From Hsuehochloa calcarea (taxonomy: Eukaryota; Streptophyta; Magnoliopsida; Poales; Poaceae), in assembly GCA_036346395.1 (NCBI GenBank), contig CM070604.1, forward strand, positions 49,999,662 through 50,063,661: 64,000 bases of DNA, read 5' to 3'. Under the pieces are notes generated by a model. It searched no databases. It was not told the origin of the DNA and was given only the letters and a program-made list of their open reading frames with translations. Position 1 is the stretch's first letter. Each line of letters starts with the position of its first letter. Positions 22,701 through 32,500 of this stretch are shown in pieces. The translations under genes were made by a program, and so were the position numbers.

Positions 22701-24078
22701 CGATCGAAGCCCCATCACAAATGGCGATACATGGCGTCTGTGAGCATACTCATCTTTAGCGACACAGAAAGGCGAACCTTGTGTCATAGACTCTAGAGGA
22801 CCGGTGATGTGAGTGAAAGCAACGTAATATTCCTCCGGTGGTGATCATCTTCTGTGAAGACTATGAATGTTCTTGAGCAATGTGAAGCGAAGAGCACCAT
22901 TGGGTGAACATATCTCTTCTCAAAGTATGTCCACATTTGCTTGGTGAAGTATGATACTCAAGACTCATCAGAGAAACATCAACACTCGGCACAATTCGGT
23001 CATGACACGATCATCTTCTTTATGCCAAACCTTTAAACACTCGGCATCAGCGGTCTTGGATCGGGAGGATCATCGGTCAAGTGAGAGGCCAAACCATAAC
23101 CCCAGAGTAGTCTTGGTGAAAGCCCATGCTCGGTAATTCAACCCATCGAGCTTGATATCTGTAAACACTAGAAGCGCCCCCAAACATCGAGTGGACTTAG
23201 CCATACCACACAACAATACCCCGATCACGGGCGATACGGTACTAAGCGGTACAGTACTAATCGTGAAGCAATGCGATACTAATCACGCGTGAAGGATGCA
23301 TAAGCGATACTAATCTCCTCCGGCGGTGAAAGCGATACTAATGTCCTCCTCGAAGCAGCGAAGCGCGGGAGTCTCTGGCGGCGGCCAAGATGTTTGCGAT
23401 CAAACTGCGGTGGAATCTCCTCTTGTGGCTGGAATCTCCTCCTCGGCGAAGAGAGGCGACCTCGGCCGGCGATGGAGATCCTCCTCGCCGCGAAGAGAGC
23501 GACCTCGGCGCGACGATGGAGATCTCGGTATTGCGATAGGAGCAGCAGTGAAAACGAGGCGGCGAGCGAGCGGCCGTTGACCCGGTGAAAAGCGGCCCGC
23601 GGCGAGCGACCTCGAGGCTCGAGCGTGGCGATGGAATCTCGGTAGCGGCGTCTTCGGATCTCGCCGAGCGGCGAATCTTGGTGAAGGCAGGGCGGCGCTC
23701 CTCGGGCGGTGAAGGCAGCGGGCCGAGTGAAAGCGGCGGCGCTCCTCCGGCGGTGAAAACGGCGAAGGCGGTGAAGGCGAGACCTTGCGTCGGATGGAGT
23801 GGAGAGTCGCTGGGCGAAGATACCATCCTTCGCGTCGTCGGATGGAAGCGGGTGGCGTCGTCTCCGGCCGTGGCGGCGAGATGATAGGATTAGGGTTAGG
23901 GTTTGGATAAACCTGCTCGATACCATGTTAAGATAATGAAGGCAAGGGTTTATTCACAATGTTCAACTTATTCATTAATGAAGCGGATATATATAGAAGA
24001 TACATGGGCCTCATGGGCTACAAAGGCCACATGGGCCAAGAGAGAAATAGAAAAGTAGAATATACAATACTCTTAACA
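19745..24078 (-). mobile_element. Ty1/copia element A, 3'-truncated and decayed
   Basis: The right end is a short 5' LTR (23926-24078, 153 bp, TGTTAAGAG..ATCTTAACA on the minus strand) followed by TGGTATCGAGC, a primer-binding site for initiator tRNA-Met. A GC-rich leader (about 22950-23925) follows. Decayed domains come in copia order: gag end with RHHVDKCFKLHP (about 22500), protease region near ILDS.....HVTSTLS (about 22280), GAG-pre-integrase KKWHHRLGHLCGARLTTLVH (about 21880), integrase GGHSYYVIFVDDHS (about 21650), reverse transcriptase YGRDYDETFAP (about 20500) and YVDDMLIT (about 20150), RNase H-side MELHLHFD and RYRRLVGSLVYL (about 19900). It ends about 19745 without a 3' LTR, fused to PPR coding sequence. 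Frames change repeatedly, so it cannot be expressed as a polyprotein. Confidence 0.85.
23926..24078 (-). repeat. 5' LTR of copia element A
   Basis: Reads TGTTAAGAGTATTGTATATT at the start and ATTATCTTAACA at the end on the minus strand. It contains a TATATATA motif at about 23989-23996. At 153 bp it is short for an autonomous copia LTR. The primer-binding site lies immediately inside (23925-23915). Confidence 0.8.
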
Positions 24079-24129
24079 TGACAATGGGCACAACAAGGTT
24101 AAAGGGAGGGCCTATCGCCTATCTTTGCA

Positions 24130-24236
24130 TGTTAGAGCGAAATTTTTAAACACAGTAGAACTACTTACGTTTTACTTCTCAAGATTGTTTCTTAAAACTC
24201 TCTATACGAGCACATAACGAAAATACTTTGTCTAAC
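24130..24236 (-). repeat. Internally deleted 3' LTR of copia element B
   Basis: Keeps TGTTAGA at its start and about 100 bp matching the last part of the 5' LTR (GTAGTTCTACTG.. against GTAGTTCTACAG..), but lacks roughly 250 bp between them. Confidence 0.75.
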
Positions 24237-25130
24237 ATTCCATAAATCGCTCACAATGCCAACTGAAAAAGCAATGTCTGGTCTCATATTCACTAGATAC
24301 CGAAGATTTCCAACTATGCTCCGATATTCAGTTTGATTTACTGGAGAACCACCTCCCTTCTTACTCAATTTCAGACGACTCTCCATTGGTGTTTGACAAC
24401 TGTTACAGTCAGTCAAACCTGTCATTGCTAGTAATTTTTCAGCATATCCTCTTTGGCACAAAGTAATGATCACAGTTTCTTGTTTCACCTCAATGCCTAT
24501 ATAATAACTCAATAGACCAAGATCACTCGTACTAAATAACTTCTTCATCTGATTCTTGAATTCAGAAATATCTTTGACATCTGACCCTGTTATGGTTAGG
24601 TCATCTACATATACTCCAACTAAAATGAAAGTGTTACCTCTTTCTCTCCTGTAAACAGCATGTTCAACATCACTTCTATCAAACCCCAAGGACACCAAGG
24701 TTTGATCCAACTTATAATTCTAGGCCCGAGGTGCTTGTTTAAGTTCATATAAAGCTTTCTTAAGCCGTAGTACCATAATCTCTTTCCCTTTCTCAACATA
24801 TCCTGGAGGTTGTAGTACATACACTTCCTCGGCTAGCTCCCCATTGAGAAAGGCTGATTTAACATCCATATGGTGAATCTCCCACCCACCATGTGCTGCC
24901 ATTGCAATTATCACTCTGACAATCTCCAATCTTGCAACTGGTGCAAAGATTTCATCAAAATCTACTCCTTGTCTTTGAGAATACTCTTTGGCTACCAATC
25001 GTGCTTTGTACTTGACAATATTGCCTTTGTTGTCTTTCTTAACCTTGAATACCCATTTCAGTCCAATCAGTTTTCTATCAGCAGGTAAGTTCATGAGTTT
25101 CCATGTTTCATTTTCTTGAATAGAGTTCAT
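24192..25130 (-). pseudogene. Copia element B reverse transcriptase, frameshifted
   Basis: Two frames. 25130-24720 covers the palm with KYKARLVAKEYSQRQGVDFD and LNGELAEEVYVLQPPGY. 24710-24192 carries YVDDL, the catalytic double Asp, and the connection domain up to RYLVNMRPDIAFSVG. A stop and frame change near 24720 separates them. RNase H is absent. Confidence 0.85.
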
Positions 25131-25935
25131 CTCTTCTTGCCTTGCATTTTTCCAACATTCCTCTTTTACTACCTCTTCATAGCTAGTTGGTTCTTCTAGA
25201 GCTAGTAGACATAACCCTGCAATTTGTATGTCAACTGGCTCTGTGGCTTCATAAATGTCTCTTAGTGTTCTAAACCGAAGTGATCCTTCTGATGAGGAAT
25301 CTGAGTCTTGTACTTCTCCTGGTCCCTCTCCTGTGGGTTCTGCCGACGTTTCAATTTCAGATAGCGAAATAGGTGAACTAGTTCCAGGATTTTGTGACTC
25401 TGAAATTTCTTTTCTGGCTATATCAATTCATGTTTCAGCATCTGTACCTTGGTCGATTTCATATTCATAAATTGCATCAAAAGTATCACCTTGATCATAA
25501 TCAGAAGAGCAATTCCAGCATTTGTCTTCTTCAAAAATCACATCTCGGCTAATATGCAATTTGTCACTTTTGGGGTCGTAACACCGATATGCTTTTGACC
25601 AGACTCATATCCGATAAAAACCATGGGAATACTTCGATCATCCAATTTCTTTGCACTAGGAAGCACAATTTTCACATGAACGATACAACCGAAAGTTCTT
25701 AAATGATGTACCTTTGGTTTCTTTCTGTGCCATACCTCATAAGGAGTTTTTCCATCTAGAGCCTTAGTAGGTGATCAATTCAATATATATACAGCCGTCA
25801 TCACTGCTTCTCCCCAAAATCTTGCCGGCATGCTCATACTTTTAAGTAAGCTGCGAGCCATCTCAACCACTATCTGATTTTTTCTCTCAACAATACCATT
25901 TTGTTGAGGTGAATAGGGTGCTGTGAGAAGTCTCT

Positions 25936-26841
25936 TCACACCTTGTTCTTCACAGAAATAACAAACTCTTTTGACCTGAACTCCCCACCTCGGTCTGTTT
26001 TGAAAGCTCTCATTGCATGTTGACTTCCCACTTCAGCACTTGTTTTGAGTAATTTGAAAGCACTAAAAGCTTGATCTTTTGATTTGATGAGCCGTAACCA
26101 CATATATCTTGAGCGATCATCAACAATTAATAGAAAATAGATGTTACCTATTAGTGTTTTAAGAGAAATTGGTCCACATAAGTCGCCATGAGTGAGCTCA
26201 AGCAAATTTTCTGCTCGATATGCAAAAGTCGTCGGAAATGATCTCCTGTGTTGTTTTCCGACAAGACACCCTCGACAGATTTGCTCAATATGATTGATTT
26301 CTGGTAGACCTTCTACCATCTTTAGATGAGATAGATTGTGTAATGAGCGGAAATTCAAGTGTTCGTATCTCGCATGCCATCTCCAAGCTTCACTAGATTT
26401 CTTTGTCATTAGGCATACTAGTTCTGTCAGCTGAAAATTCAGAAGATACAGTCTATCTCTGGTTCGTTGAACCTTTGCTAGCAGAGCTCGATCACGATCC
26501 AAGATTGACATCTTTCCATCTTCCACTATGATTTTGCAGCCGACTTCATCGAGTTGCCCAAGGCTCACGATATTGCTCCTGAGTTTTTGAATGTAATACA
26601 CATTATTGAGTAGCTTGTGTTCTTGAGTTCTGCATTTGAACAGGACAGTCCCTCTTCCGCAAATTTCAACCACCGAATCGTCACCAAACTTGATCGTCCC
26701 TGAAACTGATTCATCTAGTTCGGCAAACATCTTTTTCACCCCTGATATGTGATTACTGGCTCCAGTATCTAAATACCATGATTCATTGGTCTCACCAAGA
26801 TTTGGACTACGATCAGGCCACACTTCTCTTTCAGACAACAT
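25936..26841 (-). pseudogene. Copia element B protease-integrase segment
   Basis: 301 codons open: the catalytic DTGA of the aspartic protease near residue 26, the GAG-pre-integrase zinc-binding H/C motif (H..H, CRGCLVGKQHRRSF) around residues 155-200, then the integrase core with HGDLCGPI and FLLIVDDRSRYMW. The second catalytic Asp region is FKTDRGGEF, and the frame closes shortly after. The remaining integrase lies in other frames downstream, so the polyprotein is interrupted. Confidence 0.85.
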
Positions 26842-27290
26842 AACCTTTTATGTTGTTGTTTTTGTCATCAGTGTTTCTTCGCATCTTTTAACCATGAGTA
26901 GAGCTGGCTCTTCATCTTCTTGCTTCTGGGCAAAGTTTGTTCGTTCCCTTTTGGGCTTCTGGCACTCAGAGGCAAAGTGACCAAAGATGTCACAATTGAA
27001 GCACTTAATCTTGGATTTGTCAAATTTTATATATGGCTTCTTATCAATATTTTCGCTTCAGCCCCCGTTATTCCCTTGATCATTTCCTCTCCAGCCACCT
27101 CTATTCTTACTTCTGTCAAGAACCTCGAAGCTCTGCTTTTATTTACTGCCAACAATTCCCATTGACTTCGCGTCATCATCAATTGTTCTTTGCTGCATTC
27201 GTTTCTTTCTGCATGCCTCCCTTTCAAATTTTCTTCAAAAGCTACAAGTCGTCCAATTGCTTCGGATAACGTCATGGTTGATATGTCTCC

Positions 27291-27869
27291 CTATTGTTCA
27301 ATCAAACCGACAACCGGAAGAAATTTGTCTGGGACTGCAATGAAGAGTCTCTCAACTACAATGCTTTCTTTTAGCTCAACTCCGAGTGATCGAATTTCAC
27401 TAGCTATGCTGACTAACCTATGTGAGAACTGATTGATGCTTTCGGTGTCAGTCATGATCAAATGATCAAAGTTCCGCTTCATCGTTTGAGCTCTTGCCTT
27501 CTTTACTCTATCTTCACCAACACGCATCTCTCGGATTGTTTCCCATGCTGCTTTCGTCGGCTGCTTATCAACAATGGCTAGCATTACTGAATCTGGTATT
27601 GCCTGTGAGATAGCGGCCAGAGCGCCCTGGTCTTTCTCTTCGTCGACCAATGCTTCGCCCTCAATTGCTGTCCACACCCCGAGAGATCGCAATATGATCC
27701 TCATCTTTATGGCCCATAATCCGTAATTGATGTCATTGAGCATCGGGTACTGGATTGGAACTCCAGTTCCTCTGGACAATGATTTTCTTGATAATGACGC
27801 AGAGAGTTCGTTGTCAATCTTCAGAATTTGTGATCCCTTCTTTGGTGATTGGTCTTCCGCCATCACCAA
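27291..27869 (-). pseudogene. Copia element B gag (UBN2 family)
   Basis: 192 codons open. Contains MLNDINYGLWAIKMRIILRS, QPTKAAWETIREMRVGEDRV and ESINQFSHRLVSIASEIRSL, the usual order of the copia capsid-like Gag. The frame closes before the zinc-knuckle part, which continues in other frames from 27275. Gag forms the cytoplasmic virus-like particle in intact elements; this copy is broken. Confidence 0.85.
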
Positions 27870-27893
27870 TGAAGCCTTGGCTCTGATACCAAG

Positions 27894-28250
27894 TGTTGGA
27901 ACAAAATCTTTGTAAACCTGTAGAACTACTTACGGTTTACTTCAGATTGTTTCTTCTGAAACTCTCGGCCTTCTGAGCACAGAACGAAAATACAAGAAAC
28001 AGAGGACAACCGAGACTTTGGATTTCCAATTTGCGCCACACCTTTCAATGTGACTTTTCTGATTTCTTATATAGATACTAAAACAAGTTTACAAGATCGA
28101 AACCAAAACGGTTTCTTGATTCCTTATTGGAAGACTTGCTGACAGGAACGAACCGACAACGGACAGAACAAACTGATCAAACTAAAACCGAAAACAAACT
28201 GAAACTAAGAAAACTAAACTAAACTTTATACATCAAGATTATATCTAACA
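27894..28250 (-). repeat. 5' LTR of copia element B
   Basis: 357 bp, starting TGTTAGATATAATCTTGATG and ending TTTTGTTCCAACA on the minus strand, with a TATA box (CTATATAAG) at about 28073-28065. The primer-binding site follows directly. Confidence 0.85.
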
Positions 28251-28649
28251 GCAACTGCAATGGAGGCGGTGATTACGGTGAGGTGAGAGTGGGGAGGACC
28301 TTGAGGGCGGAGTCCCAGCGGAGGGCGGCGATGCGCTCGTGGAGGGCCTCGAGGACGGTCCGGGAGAGGAGGCGGCGGGTTCCCCTGCCGGGCTTGCGCT
28401 TGTCGAGCACGGCCTTGGTGCCCTCCCGCCGGAGGATGATGGAAAGCGCCTTCCGGGAGGCGATCTTGCCGTTCACCTCCTCCTTCCACCGCCTCTCCGC
28501 CTCCTCCGCGTCAGCCTCCGCCTTATCCTCCTCCCGTCGCCTCCTCTCCCCGGTGGTGGGAGCGGGCGGTCGTGGCGATGGCGCGCGGTGTTGGTGATGT
28601 AGGAGGAGGGGAGCGCGGGGAAGTGGGGGAGTACCGGCGCGGCGGCCAT

Positions 28650-29527
28650 TGCGCGGCTCGGAATTGGAGGGAGTTCGCCGCAGCCCGCAGCTGCGGCGGA
28701 GAGTGATAGAGATTTCTGTCTGCCGTGAGGCCGACGCGGCGCGGAGAGGGACCGGATGAGACTGCGAGTAACGACTAACGAGCAGCGACTCCACCAACCG
28801 TTGGATGAGAAAAACAACACTGGGGATCTCTCGTATATTCGTCTGCGAGATATATGATCTCTCTCCGGTCACCTAAGGAAGGCCCTTATCATTTTTAAAA
28901 GTCAACAAGTTATTACCACCTTCATCCTTTTTAACTCATCGTTTTGAAGGACACGTCTCCAGTACAAACCCTTGATCTTTACTTTTTCTAATAATATATT
29001 ATTAAAAATTATTAAAAATGTAATGATACGAAATTATTTTTATGATAAATCTAGTAATATCAACTTCACATAATAAATTCAAATAATTTTATGTATATTA
29101 GCAGCCAAAGTTTTTAAAATGTTGATTACACGTATTTTAAAACGGGTCTAAAAAGGAACAATGAGTGCATTGACCACTAAATCTAACCATTATATTTTTT
29201 ATTAACTATATATTTTAGATAGTATCTTTAATCAAAACTGATACGATTTCACTACCCATATTCTATAATGATTTTTTTTTTACGGGAGTAATTGGATGCT
29301 GGAGGCTGGAACTAGCCATTCAAAACATAAATTACTCTGGCTATATGTTCAGAAATTGTTGGTCCACGATATCACGTTTTACCATCTAAACTATTCACAA
29401 GGCAGACTAACCATGGACCAGTGCACTTGAACAGGCAGATACATTCCCTCAACCGAACACCAGAATCGCCACCAACGCCAGTGGATTACAGGCTAAAGCC
29501 AACACACCCAACAGGTAGCTTCTCTCT
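28650..29527. other. Intergenic DNA between the PPR pseudogene and the WD40 gene
   Basis: The part next to 28650 is GC-rich 5' flank of the PPR gene; 28880-29280 is very AT-rich. The last 100-200 bp should contain the WD40 gene 3' UTR. No gene recognised. Confidence 0.5.
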
Positions 29528-32500
29528 TTACATGTACGAGTCCAGGTGTTCGAACGCATGGATCATTCTGTAGTGCAGCAAGCTGGCGTAGACGCGGTCG
29601 CACACTCCCACGAACAGGGACTCGTCGTCCGGACTGAGCGATATCCCGGAGATCTCGCCGAAGAAGTCGATCTCCTGCCGCTTCTTGTAGTCCGCGGCGG
29701 CGCTGTAAACGTGCACGAAGTCGGCCGGCTCGGAGAAGAGCATGAACCGGCCGTCGGAGGAGTAGCGGATGCACCGGATCGCCCCGATGTTGCCCCTCAG
29801 GACCGAGAGGGAGGTCGACAGGTTTCGGATGTCCCAGACGCGGCAGGTCTTGTCCTGGTTCCCGGTCGCGAAGGTGAGCCCGTCCGGGTGCCATGCCGAA
29901 GCGAATGAGTAGTCCCGATGGCCAACCAGGGTAGAGGTTACCTGCACCAAACAAAGATTCAATGCTGATGTCACTGTCCAGATAACAAAAATGATTGTAA
30001 TGTCTCCAAAGTCCAAACTCGGCCTTGGCATCATACAGTATGTTAGATGATGTGTAATTTTGACCCCCCCAAAAAAAACAATGGCCGGCAAGGACCTAAT
30101 GCCCTATGCATGGAGAGACAAGAAGGTCTGATGCCTTCCGATCCTTCTCCACAGCAGGTGTAGAAGAGGGTGAGAAAATGTACCAAGATAACTTTTCAAT
30201 ATAGTCATAAATATAATTAAGGTGTTACATCACACTTTATTAGTATACAATGACAGAATTGCAGTAATATAATAACAATAGCTGAGCTCCCTAAAAACAA
30301 TAGCTGAGAAAAGTATATAATACCTTTCCATTTCGTGAATCAACAAGAAGAGCGTCGCGATCATCTCCAACTACTGCCAAAAGTTTTCTATCTGGGCTCA
30401 CGGATGTGTGCTGTCATTGTGGGAGAGAGAGAGAAGTAAGGGGAACAGTCGAACAAGGGTGAAAGAACCAGGTATCTTTGTGTGGATCTTGAAGAGAGAA
30501 CTTACATTTACCGCCAGTTATAACGGAAGTGATTCAAGAGCTGCAATCTTTCCATGTCGAATTCACGAATACCACAATCATTATTGGATACCGTGTCATA
30601 GCTTCCACTACATGGGTATTTTGTAGGCCTTTAGATTTCTATAACAAAAGGTACATCTTCAGAGAGAGGTTTACAAGTTAGTTTTTTACCTTGTAGATCT
30701 GTGTATATCTATGGCATTTGTGATAGCATTGTCGCTTAAAGTAGTCCTTGTACAAAACTTAACATCACGGTCCCCCAAAGCCTGTACTAAGACCGAGAAA
30801 TGCTGAGTATGTAAGACTGCTATTGATGATTTACCCTTTATTGAAATCAGGTGCATCTCAGATGAAGAACAAAAGGAGACTACGGATGTTTTCACTTTCA
30901 TCTTTCATTGTCCATTGTACAACTTCAACTCTATGAAATACTGAGCATGAATGGGAGAAAACTGAGACAAAATGCAGCAAGTAAAGATAGTTTTTGAGTT
31001 TTGGTTTTTTTTTTAATCAGTTTTTTAGTTAAGGTTAAAGTAACAATAACACTGGCTAACACCTTACCTTGCAAACTAGTTCTCCTTGAAAACCGCCAGC
31101 AACCAACAAACCCTCATTCACTGCAAATGTGCTAATTTGAACCCCAGTGAACCCTTCTAGTAAACTGCCAGGATGTTTCTGAGTAACCAACAAATTAACT
31201 CATATTACTTGCATAGTCGGTCTTACATCAACAAAAAGAATGCTGAACTTCGGAGTAAACGTATTGATTAATGAGAAAATATGAATATTTGATCAGAAGG
31301 TTGAAAGAAGGAAATTAAAAACCTGCGCTGGAGCAACATGCCCTGAGAAATCAAGAACCTCTGACAAATTGTGAGACAATGATGACCAGTGGCCTACTGT
31401 GGAATTTGACATGAAATAGACATCATGCTTCGAAGTTGCCCATAATAAATTCCTAAGCTACAGAAGAAACAGGTAGTCAGTGTTAGGAATATTGTGTATA
31501 TAATTTAAGAGGCCCAAAGGGCAATATATATAGGAGTCAGGTGAGATAAGATTATGTAACATATCTCTAACACCTTATCTCTAACATATCTCTAACACCC
31601 CCCTCAAATGCAAGGCGTATGCAATAGCATTGCATTTGGAAATGGTTGATATAAAAAATCCAAAGTACGAGTCTTGATAATGTCGTCGTAGCATGCAGCT
31701 CTTGGAAAATCTGTCGAGTATCAAAAGATCTCCTCCCATCCGGTGTCATGTGACGGCTCATAAAGCACAAGGTGCAGCAGCAAAGTCGACCGCAGCAACA
31801 GGTCGAAGAAGATGATGAAACCGACATGAATAGAGAGAGCTGTCAAATCAAGTCGAATAGGAATAGGTGGAAGCATGGCGGCGCAGATCGTAGCCCAAGA
31901 CAGCGGCGGCGCAGTGCACAAGAAACGAACGAATGCACAGTGCAAAAGAAGGGCAACGCAATGCACAAGAAGTGCAACAAAGACGCAGTGCAGAAGAAGC
32001 GCGGCGCAATGCACAAGAAGTAAAACGAAGACGCAGTGTGGAAGAAGCGCAGCGGCCTTGAAAGCTTGGGGCGGCGGATCTACAGCGGCTCGAAGAAAAT
32101 AGCAGCGGGAGCGGCGACTGCTGCTGCCATGCATAAGGCAATTCCTATGCTTCTATGACTGGTAATAAATTTATGGAATCGCATGGCTTAGACGAACTCA
32201 AAAATCGAGTGCTACGGATTTAAATGGACGCAACGGAAGCAACGAAACAAAGCAGAAAAACCTAAGAATAACTAGCAGCAGCACGCAACTAGAAGTAAAT
32301 AACTAAATACTAGCATCAGACTCAAGCGAATAACCAGCGGTAGCAGCAGCGTGTAACCGGAACTAGTAGCAGCAACAACATCAAGCCCGGCGTGTGATGG
32401 GGTTTTCTAGTCCGGCGATATCAATCACCAGGACTACCAAACATCGAATCCTCTCTTCTTCTTCTTTCTTTTTACGAGCACGCTCCCTTAGCTCCTGCGC

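Larger units (their letters stand above)
24130..28250 (-). mobile_element. Ty1/copia element B, nearly complete but defective
   Basis: 5' LTR at 27894-28250 and an internally deleted 3' LTR at 24130-24236. TGGTATCAGAG (27891-27881) is the initiator tRNA-Met binding site. The order on the minus strand is gag (27869-27291, UBN2 type), a zinc-knuckle region (about 26990), protease WYLDTGASNHISG (about 26780), GAG-pre-integrase WRWHARYEHLNFRSLHNLSH (about 26360), integrase with HGDLCGPI and DDRSRYMW (about 26170-26080), reverse transcriptase (25130-24720 and 24710-24240) with GLKWVFKVK, DEIFAPVARLEIVR, MDVKSAFLNGEL and YVDDLTITGSD. It stops soon after MRPDIAFSVG, so RNase H is missing. Several frameshifts and stops. 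No matching 5-bp target duplication flanks it. It lies just behind exon 1 of the PPR pseudogene. Confidence 0.9.
17030..28649 (-). pseudogene. P-class PPR gene split by three transposons (At3g53170/At5g48730-like)
   Basis: Three blocks on the minus strand belong to one gene. Block 1 (28649-28300) has the start, a frameshift, then ERRWKEEVNGKIASRKAL, LDKRKPGRGTRRLLSRTVLE, RIAALRWDSALKV. Block 2 (about 19735-19417) has KAHELF, a stop, AMLDEDCAPNLESYT, YSRSGRFDKAFSLLDQMKAT and NNVTYNTLIDAYGKVGR. Block 3 (17757-17030) has FAEMESTLLEMLSENCKPDV, ISPNIKTYNILLDSYGKAKM, IVTYNVVIDAFGRAGDLEQM, a TAA, then IFRLMKSEHIKPNCVTLCSL, a frameshift and a TAG. Blocks 2 and 3 join across an intron in the correct phase (donor GTAATT after 19417, acceptor before 17757). 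Helical 35-residue repeats of this kind bind organellar RNA. A Helitron lies in the block 2/3 intron. Copia elements sit between blocks 1 and 2 and coding sequence there is missing. Non-functional; an intact paralogue would be expected elsewhere. Confidence 0.8.

Noticed and set aside
23279..23926. 215-codon open frame directly after the copia A primer-binding site
   Set aside because: Arg/Ser/Pro-rich translation of a GC-rich leader with equally long frames on the other strand; no gag motif.
28273..28872. 199-codon open frame as an intact gene
   Set aside because: Only its later part is PPR exon 1; the first 60 codons are upstream sequence in another frame than the true start at 28649.
31720..32141. 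Cys/Leu-rich frames with repeated LVHCAALLLHC units
   Set aside because: Translation of degenerate tandem repeats inside the TRIM; the other frames are equally open.
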